Below, in pieces: positions 29,883 through 38,406 of a DNA stretch of 64,000 nt. The notes below the pieces were generated by a model that made no database searches, was not told where the DNA came from, and saw only the letters and a program-made list of their open reading frames with translations. Numbering within the stretch: position 1 is the first letter of the stretch; each line of letters opens with the position of its first letter. Where the stretch lies: NCBI GenBank assembly GCA_030426955.1, contig JAUHXS010000001.1:18661-82660 (forward strand), read 5' to 3'. The DNA comes from Bacteroidia bacterium (lineage in GTDB: Bacteria; Bacteroidota; Bacteroidia; Chitinophagales; JAUHXS01). Position numbers and translations under genes: made by a program.

Positions 29883-30071
29883 TTGACAGAAAATAGGGTG
29901 GAGCAGGAAGAATTTAACCGAAAGGTTGGCAATGTATGGAGCTGGAAAGGCTCTTTTATCGCCTTCTTGATCATCTTGTTTACTGGAATTATGCTATTCT
30001 TCTTCGGCGATAAAAATGCTGAAACGATTGAGAATGAAAATGTAATTGAGGGATTAAAGATCCAAAAATGA
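29883..30071 (+). CDS. Small single-pass membrane protein upstream of dapF
   Basis: A 62-residue protein starting at TTG, with one strong transmembrane helix (SFIAFLIILFTGIMLFFFG, about residues 24-42). A polar N-terminus precedes it and a short acidic tail follows. Its stop overlaps the dapF start by 4 bases (ATGA), implying translational coupling. The coupling and clean hydrophobic design argue that it is real, despite the short length and the TTG start. I do not recognise a family. Confidence 0.6.
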   Translation: MTENRVEQEEFNRKVGNVWSWKGSFIAFLIILFTGIMLFFFGDKNAETIENENVIEGLKIQK

Positions 30072-30850
30072 AAATTGAATTTTATAAATACCAAGGTACA
30101 GGTAATGATTTTATTATGATTGATAATCGCTGCAATGCTTTTGATCGTAATAATCATCAAAAAGTAGTTGAGCTTTGTGAGCGACGGTTTGGTATTGGTG
30201 CAGATGGACTGATATTAATTGAAAATGCAGAGGGCTATGACTTTGAAGTCGTGTATTTCAATGCAGATGCGACTCAGAGTCTGTGTGGAAATGGCAGCCG
30301 ATGTGCCGTAAAGTTTGCTGAGTATTTAGGTATCATTAATAGTCAAACTACTTTTCTCGCCATTGATGGAGGACATGAGGCGGTTATTGAAGGAGATATT
30401 GTAAAGCTCAAAATGAATGATGTAAATGAGGTAGAGCAAGGAGGCGACTACTTCTTAATAGATACAGGATCACCCCATTACATTCAGTTCTTGGATGATA
30501 ATCAAAATATTGACATTGTTGAACGAGGTAGAGCTATTCGATATAATGATCGCTTTAAAAAGCAGGGAGTGAATGTCAACTTTGTACAAGTAAAAGGTGA
30601 AAAGAGCTTAAACGTCCGAACCTATGAAAGAGGTGTGGAGGGAGAAACCTTTTCTTGTGGAACTGGTGTAACAGCTTGTGCTATTGCCCATGGAATAAAT
30701 CAAGGTTTTAAAGGTAAACAAACTATTGACATTGAGACAAAAGGTGGTGCTTTATCGATTGATTTAAATATCATTGAAAACAATAAGGTAGCAGATATAT
30801 GGTTGAATGGACCTGGAAAAGCTGTCTATAGCGGGTTGTTCCACATTTAA
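30068..30850 (+). CDS. dapF: Diaminopimelate epimerase
   Basis: A 260-residue enzyme converting LL- to meso-diaminopimelate for lysine and peptidoglycan synthesis. Both catalytic cysteines are visible: C73 (SLCGNGSRCA) and C197 (FSCGTGVTACA). Substrate-binding GTGNDFIMIDNR is at the N-terminus and the pseudo-dimeric fold length is normal. Translation is probably coupled to the preceding 62-residue membrane protein through an ATGA overlap. Confidence 0.95.
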   Translation: MKIEFYKYQGTGNDFIMIDNRCNAFDRNNHQKVVELCERRFGIGADGLILIENAEGYDFEVVYFNADATQSLCGNGSRCAVKFAEYLGIINSQTTFLAIDGGHEAVIEGDIVKLKMNDVNEVEQGGDYFLIDTGSPHYIQFLDDNQNIDIVERGRAIRYNDRFKKQGVNVNFVQVKGEKSLNVRTYERGVEGETFSCGTGVTACAIAHGINQGFKGKQTIDIETKGGALSIDLNIIENNKVADIWLNGPGKAVYSGLFHI

Positions 30851-30917
30851 AATGCAAAGATTAGGTGGCTGTAATATCTGAAATGATTGATGTAAAAGAT
30901 ATTATCTTCTATATATC

Positions 30918-32024
30918 TTAGTAAGAAATACTGCTGTTTCCAACTTCAAAATGCTTTAAAGGCATATCCGAACTTTCAAGTGATAGTGATAGGTTTTCAT
31001 AGCTGGTGTCTGTAATAAAAACCTGATCAAAAGTATCGTCTGACGTGATCAAATTAATAATGCATTCGGTTCTGTTTTTATCCAATTTGTCAAACAAATC
31101 ATCTAATAGTAAAATAGACTTTTTGCCAGTATGTTTTAATGTTAGAGCACATTGTGCAAACTTTAGTGCGGCTAAGAATGACTTTTGCTGACCTTGCGAA
31201 CCAAATCTTCTTACAGGATAACTATTAATATTAAAGACTAAATCGTCTTTATGTATTCCTACATTGGTTCTTTGTAGGATTTTGTCTTTTTCAGTACTTT
31301 TCGATAGTGCATCTTGAAAATCTTGCTCGTTTAGCTGGGACTTGTAATCAATGCTTACTTGCTCTGCGTTATTGGAGAGCTTTTGATAATAGAATTCAAA
31401 TAGTGCTGATAATTCTTTTATTATGGATTTCCTTTTGGCGTGAAGAATGTTGCCTGACTCAACAATTTGCTTGTCCCATACCTCTAGCTCACTTTTATCA
31501 AAGTAGTTCCTTTTATAAAATTGTTTTAGTAAGCTATTTCTTTGCATCAACACTTTGTTGTAATTGCTTAAAGTATTTACATAAGATTTGTCAATTTGTG
31601 CAATCATGCTATCCAAAAACCTTCTTCGTTCATCACTATGTCCGTTGATTAAAATATTGTCGTCAGGACAAAGCATTACACAGGGAAATTGCCCCAGATG
31701 CTCAGAAAGCTTGTTATACTTTATGCCATCTTTTGATAAGCTTTTTCTTTTACCCTGTTGAAAGTGACATTCTACTTGATGTTTTTCCTCTAGATTTTTG
31801 AAAATTCCTTTCAGTTTAAATTGATCCTTAGTGTGCAAAATAAGCTCTTTGTCGGTACTATTGAAATAGCTTTTTCCCTGACATAAATAGTGAATGGCAT
31901 CTAGGATGTTTGTCTTGCCCATACCGTTTTTTCCTGTAAAACAATTGAGTTTGGACCCAAATTGAAGTAATGCTTCCTGATGGTTTTTAAATTGTCGGAT
32001 GGATATTTCGCTAAGTAATGTCAC
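30918..32024 (-). CDS. recF: DNA replication and repair protein RecF
   Basis: A 368-residue SMC-like ATPase that loads RecA at gaps with RecO and RecR. Walker A is GKNGMGKT (31-38), the ABC signature region is FGSQGQQKSFLAALKFAQ, and Walker B with D-loop is SILLLDDLFDKLD. The sequence FPCVMLCPDDNILINGHSDERRRFLDSMI is the RecF-specific middle. Length is normal. It is a single minus-strand gene, convergent with dapF and divergent from pdhA. recF is not next to dnaA/dnaN here. Confidence 0.95.
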   Translation of the reverse strand: MTLLSEISIRQFKNHQEALLQFGSKLNCFTGKNGMGKTNILDAIHYLCQGKSYFNSTDKELILHTKDQFKLKGIFKNLEEKHQVECHFQQGKRKSLSKDGIKYNKLSEHLGQFPCVMLCPDDNILINGHSDERRRFLDSMIAQIDKSYVNTLSNYNKVLMQRNSLLKQFYKRNYFDKSELEVWDKQIVESGNILHAKRKSIIKELSALFEFYYQKLSNNAEQVSIDYKSQLNEQDFQDALSKSTEKDKILQRTNVGIHKDDLVFNINSYPVRRFGSQGQQKSFLAALKFAQCALTLKHTGKKSILLLDDLFDKLDKNRTECIINLITSDDTFDQVFITDTSYENLSLSLESSDMPLKHFEVGNSSISY

Positions 32025-32101
32025 GTATAGGGTTGGAATTATTCAATTTTTGGTATAATTATATGTATTTAATTAACTAAATTAGCACAAAATATTTGAG
32101 G

Positions 32102-33127
32102 ATGCCGACAAAAGTAAAATCAAAGCCAATTACAAAGAAGACAAAACTAGATAAAGCTACCTATCTCTATTGGTATGAGTTGATGTTGCGAATGAGAAGG
32201 TTTGAGGAGAAATCAGGTCAGTTGTACGGTCAACAAAAAATAAGAGGCTTTTGTCACTTAAATATCGGGCAAGAAGCAATAGCTGCTGGAGTAGTTTCAG
32301 CAATTGAGCAAGAAGATATTCTGGTAACGGCTTATAGAGATCATGGGTTGGCACTAGCAAAAGGTATGACCAGTAATGAGTGTATGGCAGAGCTGTATGG
32401 TAAAGTTACTGGTTCCTCAAAAGGGAGAGGAGGCTCTATGCACTTCTTCTCAAAAGAGAAATACTTTTACGGAGGTCACGGAATTGTAGGTGGACAAATA
32501 CCTTTAGGCGCTGGGTTGGCATTTGCTGAAAAATATAATAAAACGGGGCGTTTATGTGTTACTTTCTTTGGTGATGGTGCAGCTAGGCAAGGGTCGTTGC
32601 ATGAGACATTTAACATGGCAATGACTTGGAAAATACCAGTTATCTTCATATGTGAAAATAACAATTATGCGATGGGCACGTCCGTAGAACGTACTTCAAA
32701 TGTGACTGACCTCTATAAATTAGGTAGTGCTTACGATATGCCATCAAAAGCGGTAGATGCCATGAGTGCTGAAAAAGTTTTAGAAGCAATGGAAGAAGCT
32801 GTCGCTCATGTAAGAGCAGGTAAAGGACCATATTACCTTGAGATGAAAACGTATCGCTACAAAGGCCACTCTATGTCTGACCCTCAAAAGTACAGAACTA
32901 AAGAGGAACTAGAGGAGTATAAAGGTAAGGATCCATTGAATAGTGTTTTGGAAACTATCAAGAAGAAAAAGTACGCTTCAGAAAAGGAGATCAAGGCAAT
33001 TCAAGATAAAATTAAGGCAGAGATAGAAGAATGTGTGAAATTTGCAGAAGAGTCTGACTATCCTGATGCAAGTGAATTATACAACGATACTTACATCGAA
33101 GAAGAATATCCTTACATTACAGATTAA
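32102..33127 (+). CDS. pdhA: Pyruvate dehydrogenase E1 component, alpha subunit
   Basis: 341 residues from the ATG at 32102. The frame also opens at a TTG two codons earlier (32096), but the ATG is the simpler start. It is the thiamine-pyrophosphate-binding E1 alpha chain that decarboxylates pyruvate. The TPP/Mg motif is GDG (157-159) to NNN (186-188), in FFGDGAARQGSLHE and CENNNYAMGTS. The phosphorylation-loop-like YRYKGHSMSDPQKYR is present. The partner E1 beta (pdhB) and E2 genes are not next to it, which is common in this phylum. The TPR gene follows after 12 bases. Confidence 0.93.
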   Translation: MPTKVKSKPITKKTKLDKATYLYWYELMLRMRRFEEKSGQLYGQQKIRGFCHLNIGQEAIAAGVVSAIEQEDILVTAYRDHGLALAKGMTSNECMAELYGKVTGSSKGRGGSMHFFSKEKYFYGGHGIVGGQIPLGAGLAFAEKYNKTGRLCVTFFGDGAARQGSLHETFNMAMTWKIPVIFICENNNYAMGTSVERTSNVTDLYKLGSAYDMPSKAVDAMSAEKVLEAMEEAVAHVRAGKGPYYLEMKTYRYKGHSMSDPQKYRTKEELEEYKGKDPLNSVLETIKKKKYASEKEIKAIQDKIKAEIEECVKFAEESDYPDASELYNDTYIEEEYPYITD

Positions 33128-33139
33128 AGCTTTCTAAAA

Positions 33140-33847
33140 ATGGCAGAAGAAAAAGTTGAAGAAAATGTAGCAGCCCAAGAACAGGGCGGGCAAGAATTTG
33201 ACCAAAAGGAGTTTTTACAAAAAGTAGAAGATTATTATAACAATAATAGCCAATTACTTAATGGAGTCTTAACTGGTGTGTTGATAGTTGTTGGAGGCAT
33301 TTATGCATATCTCAATTTTTATCTTGAACCACTTAAAGAAGAGTCAAAAGAGCAAGTTTATAAGGCACAGCAATATTTTGAGCAAGATTCTTTTAGGTTA
33401 GCTTTACGAGGAGATGGGAACTATCTTGGTTTTGAAGAATTAGCTGATGAGTATAGTATGACAAAAGTAGGGGAGTTGGCTAATTACTACGCAGGTATCT
33501 GCTCTTATAAATTAGGCAATTACGAAGAAGCGGTTGATTATTTAAAAAATTATTCTTCTGATGATTTAGTTGTGCAGGCAATTGCCTTGTCAACAAAAGG
33601 CGATGCACATATGGAGTTGGATGAAATTTCGGATGCAATCAGTAGTTACAAAAGTGCTTTGGGTAATACTGATAATAATTTAATCAATCCTATTATCCTT
33701 AAAAAATTGGCTCTGGCTTATGAGGTAAATAAAGATTATGCTGCTGCCAAGGAGACTTACTTGAAGATGCAAGAGGAATATCCCAAATCTAATGAAGCAA
33801 GAGATGCGGATAAATACATTGCTAAGTATGAGGCAATGGAGATGTGA
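33140..33847 (+). CDS. Membrane-anchored tetratricopeptide-repeat protein
   Basis: A 235-residue protein: an acidic N-terminus, one transmembrane helix (about residues 38-59, LNGVLTGVLIVVGGIYAYL), then a TPR domain with at least three helix-turn-helix repeats (ELANYYAGICSYKLGNYEEAVDYL; ALSTKGDAHMELDEISDAISSY; LKKLALAYEVNKDYAAAKETY). The design matches YfgM-like ancillary SecYEG factors (TPR_21 family) with an N-in anchor and a periplasmic TPR. The assignment to that family is inference. It is co-transcribed with pdhA by position. Confidence 0.8.
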   Translation: MAEEKVEENVAAQEQGGQEFDQKEFLQKVEDYYNNNSQLLNGVLTGVLIVVGGIYAYLNFYLEPLKEESKEQVYKAQQYFEQDSFRLALRGDGNYLGFEELADEYSMTKVGELANYYAGICSYKLGNYEEAVDYLKNYSSDDLVVQAIALSTKGDAHMELDEISDAISSYKSALGNTDNNLINPIILKKLALAYEVNKDYAAAKETYLKMQEEYPKSNEARDADKYIAKYEAMEM

Positions 33848-33899
33848 TCTTCAAAGCTTTTGTAAGATTCATTTCCCTTTGTATCTTTTCCTAACTTAG

Positions 33900-34322
33900 A
33901 TGAGTATTCTAATAATTAATGGTCCTAATCTTAACTTGCTTGGGAGGCGCGAGCAAAATATATATGGTAGTCAGGACTTTTTGGAATATTTCGAACAATT
34001 AAAAGTAAACTATCCAGATACCAAGTTCGATTACTATCAAAGTAATATAGAAGGAGAGATTATTGATAAGTTACAAGAGGTAGGATTCTCTGATCATCAA
34101 ATTATTCTAAATGCAGGTGGATATACGCATACTTCCGTTGCTATACGAGATGCGATTGCTGCTATTGAAGCACCTGTATTAGAAGTACATATCTCAAACA
34201 TATACAGTCGTGAAGAGTTTAGACAAAAATCGCTCTTGTCTGGAGTTTGTAAAGGCGTGATCTGTGGATTTGGTTTAGATAGTTATCGCTTGGCGATAGA
34301 GGCTGTAATTAAAACTCGGTAA
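33900..34322 (+). CDS. aroQ: 3-dehydroquinate dehydratase, type II
   Basis: A 140-residue enzyme for the third step of the shikimate pathway. The family opening INGPNLNLLGRREQNIYG contains the catalytic Tyr22 and Arg residues. NAGGYTHTSVAIRDAI and the catalytic His97 in EVHISNIYSREEFR are present. Length and fold match the dodecameric type II class. It lies between the TPR gene (52-base gap) and the PorP/SprF gene (27-base gap) in a plus-strand run. Confidence 0.95.
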   Translation: MSILIINGPNLNLLGRREQNIYGSQDFLEYFEQLKVNYPDTKFDYYQSNIEGEIIDKLQEVGFSDHQIILNAGGYTHTSVAIRDAIAAIEAPVLEVHISNIYSREEFRQKSLLSGVCKGVICGFGLDSYRLAIEAVIKTR

Positions 34323-34349
34323 CTCTTTCAAGCTATTAACTAAAACAAG

Positions 34350-35378
34350 ATGAGAAGACCGATTCAAATGTTGATTGTGGGATTGTTTTGTTTCTGCTAT
34401 GAAGCAATAGGGCAATCCGATTTTACTCAAAACTACAATAGCTACATGAATTTAAATCCCTCGGCAGTTGGTTTATATGGAACAAATTTACAAATACAGG
34501 GAAGGTTAGATAATAACAGAGAAATTGAGAAATCTGTAGTCATATCCAAAGCTCAATTTGAGACTTTTATTGATAGTATAAGCAGTGGCATTGGAGGATA
34601 CATAATATATGAGAGTTTTAATGCTCCTGTAGTTTCTGGAAATCTTTTTTTTGATGACATATATTCAGGATATAGCCTTATAAGTTACAGTGGTTCTTCT
34701 ACGCAAGGAAATTTATCGTACACATATCGGAAACCATTTCGAAATAAGGGCAATTTGAATATTGGAATAGGGGGAAACTTAGATTATATGACAAATGAGT
34801 TAGAGGTGATTCTAAATGATACTGGAACTACGTATACTAGCATAAGCAATGGATCATACACTACTATAAAAGAGGATAAAATAACATTAGCTACAGATTT
34901 TGGAGTTGTATGGAATTACAAGGGTTTAAATATTGGTGTCTCAGTTTTAGCATGGAACAATTATTTCAAAAAAGATGACTTGCGACTAACACATCTAACT
35001 AATTATGTAGGTTTTACACAATACGACTGGATTGTAAGTAAATCAGTAAAGATTACACCTGGCCTGGTATCTGTTTATACAAGAGGTATTTATGATTCAT
35101 TGTCAAAAAGGTATAATGATTGTCAGCTTGTCCAGACTTCTTTGATGGGAGAACTTTCAGAGTTATTCATAACTGGCATCCAATGGCGTTCTAAGTATTT
35201 TAGAAACATATTAGATAGATCACTTTCTCTAATGTTGGGAGGAGTTATTACAAAAAGATTTAAGGCTGTGTTATCTTGTGATTTGCTATTACGAACAAAA
35301 AATTTAAAAACAGGGGAGCTAGATATTGAAAAGAATCGAGTTATTCCTGAAATATTATTGTCTTATAGATTTAAATGA
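34350..35378 (+). CDS. PorP/SprF-family outer-membrane protein (T9SS-associated)
   Basis: A 342-residue barrel protein. After a signal peptide (ending YEAIGQ) it reads SDFTQNYNSYMNLNPSAVGLYG, the typical PorP/SprF opening (Q-x-Y/F...NPA-x-G). It continues with alternating beta-strands to the end (ILLSYRFK). Members sit in the outer membrane, and some are needed to anchor or export specific type B cargo such as SprB. A cluster of type B and type A cargo genes lies 1-10 kb downstream on the opposite strand, so it may serve one of these. That pairing is inference. Confidence 0.8.
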   Translation: MRRPIQMLIVGLFCFCYEAIGQSDFTQNYNSYMNLNPSAVGLYGTNLQIQGRLDNNREIEKSVVISKAQFETFIDSISSGIGGYIIYESFNAPVVSGNLFFDDIYSGYSLISYSGSSTQGNLSYTYRKPFRNKGNLNIGIGGNLDYMTNELEVILNDTGTTYTSISNGSYTTIKEDKITLATDFGVVWNYKGLNIGVSVLAWNNYFKKDDLRLTHLTNYVGFTQYDWIVSKSVKITPGLVSVYTRGIYDSLSKRYNDCQLVQTSLMGELSELFITGIQWRSKYFRNILDRSLSLMLGGVITKRFKAVLSCDLLLRTKNLKTGELDIEKNRVIPEILLSYRFK

Positions 35379-35413
35379 TTAATATAATATCTAGCCTATA
35401 ATACCTGTCAAAG

Positions 35414-36490
35414 TTAATTCTTTTTATTTAGCATGAACTCCTCTCCTGCTAGGAGGGGCTGGACGTGGTTTCCTAACCACTTCAATTCACTAAACACTTT
35501 CCTCTTCCTCAAAAAGTAATCCAATACAATACTACTCTGATAAACTTCTGCTAGAGAATAAAACTTCCTCTTTGGAAACTTTGTGCTCTTTCTTGTAAAA
35601 GAACCTAAGATAAAGTGCAGATGCGCTTTAGCAATGGCAAGATATGTTTTTATATCACCTGAAAACAAAGCTCGATAGGCGGCAATATGATCCAATGCTA
35701 ACCTAATAATAAGAAGCCTGACTTTGCCAAGTCCCTTTATGTTTTTAGACATGATGATTAAATTGTTTCTAAAATTGAGGTAGGTTTTCCTTGGGTTGCC
35801 TTGTGGCAAGCTTCCCCCACCAACGTGATAGACTGTGGAATCTTTGCAGTACATAATCTTGTGTCCAATATTTTGTAGTCTCCAGCATAAGTCAATCTCT
35901 TCCATATGAGCAAAAAGGGCTTCATCCAAGCCACCTAGCTCGTGATATAACTTAGAACGGATGAATAAACACGCTCCTGTAGCCCAAAAAATTGGGATAT
36001 TGGTATCGTATTGTCCTTTGTCTTCTTCAACAGTATCAAATATTCTACCCCTGCAAAAAGGATAACCATATTGATCAATAAATCCTCCTCCAGCACCGGC
36101 ATACTCGAAATGAGATTTCTGATGATAAGCCTTTATTTTAGGTTGGCAGGCACCGACACTTTGGTCCGTTTCCATTAGATCAATGACAGGCTGAACCCAT
36201 TCTGGAGTGACTTCTACATCTTGATTTAATAAAACATAGTAGTCGCTTTCAATTTGTTTCAGCCCAGCATTGTAGCCTCCCGTAAAACCAAGGTTGCTTT
36301 CTAGGGCTATTATTTTGACCTTAGGAAAGTTTTCTTTTAAGTATGGAATAGAAGAGTCTGTAGAAGCATTGTCAATAACGTATATATCAAGATTGGAATA
36401 GGTTGAGGCAACAACAGATGGTAAAAACTGTTTCAGGAAATCAACTCCGTTCCAACTTAGAATTACTACTGCAACTTTAGCTGCTGACAT
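35414..36490 (-). CDS. Glycosyltransferase family 2 (rhamnosyltransferase-like)
   Basis: A 358-residue GT-A enzyme. The nucleotide-sugar-binding start VVILSWNGVDFLKQFLPSV and VIDNASTDSS come first. NLGFTGGYNAGLKQ and the DxD-like LLNQDVEV follow, then FWATGACLFIRSKLYHELGGLDEALFAHMEEIDLCWRLQ. This is the layout of the COG1216 group that adds rhamnose or similar sugars to surface polysaccharides. The sugar cannot be predicted. It is a lone gene without other polysaccharide genes nearby. TAATTTTG (36495-36502, minus strand) immediately upstream may be its -7 promoter box. Confidence 0.9.
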   Translation of the reverse strand: MSAAKVAVVILSWNGVDFLKQFLPSVVASTYSNLDIYVIDNASTDSSIPYLKENFPKVKIIALESNLGFTGGYNAGLKQIESDYYVLLNQDVEVTPEWVQPVIDLMETDQSVGACQPKIKAYHQKSHFEYAGAGGGFIDQYGYPFCRGRIFDTVEEDKGQYDTNIPIFWATGACLFIRSKLYHELGGLDEALFAHMEEIDLCWRLQNIGHKIMYCKDSTVYHVGGGSLPQGNPRKTYLNFRNNLIIMSKNIKGLGKVRLLIIRLALDHIAAYRALFSGDIKTYLAIAKAHLHFILGSFTRKSTKFPKRKFYSLAEVYQSSIVLDYFLRKRKVFSELKWLGNHVQPLLAGEEFMLNKKN

Positions 36491-36518
36491 AATTCAAAAT
36501 TACAAAATAGTCACAAGA

Positions 36519-38406
36519 CTATCTGATCAATGTTACCTGACCAACTTTATCTAGTTGAGTATTGTCTTTAAAAGTAGCGCTTACGGTATAGGTATACACT
36601 CCTTCCCCCGCAGTAGTATTACTGATGGTGCCGTCCCATGTTGTATGATTTGGATCGCTCTTAAAAACCTTCTTACCATATCTATCATAAACAGACAGGT
36701 TAACACTTTTAATATTTTCTCCAATAATGGAGAAAGTATTATTCTCCATATTACGATTAGGTGAAAAAGCATTTGGGATATAAAGCTTGCAATTAATAGA
36801 TTCAACTTCTATAGTGTCTTGAAACTTACAATATGCTTTAGTATATGCTACGACATAGTTTCCTTCACTTGTTAAATCAATAGTTTTTATAGGAACCTTT
36901 TCAGGAATATACCCCATGATATATGATGATTGATCTTCTGTTGCTATATGTTCACAAAGAGCAATTTTTTTTGGAAATTCCTGTTTCTGGCTTTCCAATC
37001 ACATAAAGATTTTTACTAATAGAATCATCTGTACAACCTTCGGTTGCTATTAGTTTTACAACATAGCTTCCAGGAGATTCGTACAAATGCGATGGATGTA
37101 TGTCTGTAGATGTAGATTCGTCGCCAAAGTTCCAATCATAAAATTTGCTGGTTAGGTTTCCAGGAGATGATGTATTTTGGAAGTCAATTGTATCTCCTAG
37201 GCAAATAGAGTCATTAAAGGTAAAGTTAGCATTGGGCGTATTTAGCGGTGTGGAATAATTAGGGTCAAAGTAGGAGGTGACAAAATTAGGAAGCCCCCAC
37301 TGCGCAAAGCCATTGCCAGCCGGTATGGCTCTATGAGCGTAATTACAAGCTAAACCAACTTCGTTTGGGTTTTCAACAACTCCTATAGAATCATTTCCTA
37401 GATTAATTACATACAGTTTTGAATCTCTAGCCAATTGAAGACTACCGTAAGTAGACTGTTGATTTGAAGAGTGAATAATTGTTTTTGAATTTATAATGTC
37501 GCTATTGCTTCCAGCATTTAAATCAAATTGATATAAAGCTGATTTAACAATTGGGTCATTTTGAAAAGCCATTGTAACGTATAACTTACTACTATTTGGT
37601 GAGAATTCAACCCCATAATACCTTGGGTCTGCAGAGGAGCTTCCTTTTGGTGCCAATGTAATTGGGTTGGATATGGCTCCAGTACTATTGTCAAAATCAA
37701 ATAGCTCAATAAAGCCTGAAAAATTAGTCGCTGTAGCGACCTTAGAGCCATCTGGTGATAGCTTAAGGCATCCGATTGCTTGTTGGTCAAAATATGCAGT
37801 ACCAGTACTGGACATCACAGGTGTTGGCGATAATCCGGTATCGGTTAATAAATAGCTATAAAAGTTATTGCCAAGGTAGCTATGGGCAATAATCCAGTAG
37901 TCTTTGTTATTTGAATGTAGCACAGCTGTGATGTTTTCAGCAGTTGGTGACATTAGGGTAGTATTTTTTGTTGTTACCATGCCTCGTCCGCTATCTTCTC
38001 TCATATCAACTATTGAATATGCAAAAACAGAGTCATTTAAAAAGCTATTAGAAGCAGCATCAGCAGTAAATACATAATAGGTGAGCTTGTTTCCTGGCAT
38101 TGGAACAATTAATGCTGATTGGGAGGACGATTGATCGCCTTTTAAACCTGTACCGTTTTTCATTACTTGATGTTCCATGTTCCATATAGTCGATCCATCT
38201 GTATAGAATAATAAATTACCACAATCATCAGAAATGCTTGCACATCCTTCACTTTGGTTGATTTTGCTCTCTAAAGTGGGTTGAGGAGTTCCAGTCTCGA
38301 AGCTAATTCCTGCATTGGTGCCAAAAAACCAAAAGTTAGTTTGTCGTTGAGCTGAGACTGACAACGTGACTAGTGAAAGAATGCAAGTAGCTAGTTTGAT
38401 GTTCAT
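36519..38406 (-). pseudogene. Propeller-PKD type B T9SS cargo gene with frameshift before the sorting domain
   Basis: The upstream frame (38406-36952) gives 484 residues: signal peptide, a propeller-like section (WFFGTNAGISFE ... SPDGSKVATATN ... SPNSSKLYVTM), and a PKD domain (DWNFGDESTSTDIHPSHLYE), ending YVIGKPETGISKKNCSL. The next frame (36998-36519) carries the missing part: CKLYIPNAFSPNRNMENN ... GVYTYTVSATF ... VGQVTLIR, a complete type B sorting domain. The junction is an A8 run on the coding strand (36965-36972). Seven A would give one frame of 628 residues. It is either a true frameshift, slippage-prone expression, or a sequencing error. It is paralogous to the split gene at 5593-8475, and its start overlaps the preceding stop (TAATG). 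Confidence 0.8.

Noticed and set aside
36519..36998. Independent 159-residue type B protein starting at TTG
   Set aside because: No signal peptide; its first residues are an out-of-frame reading of the upstream gene. It is the frameshifted end of the 38406 gene.
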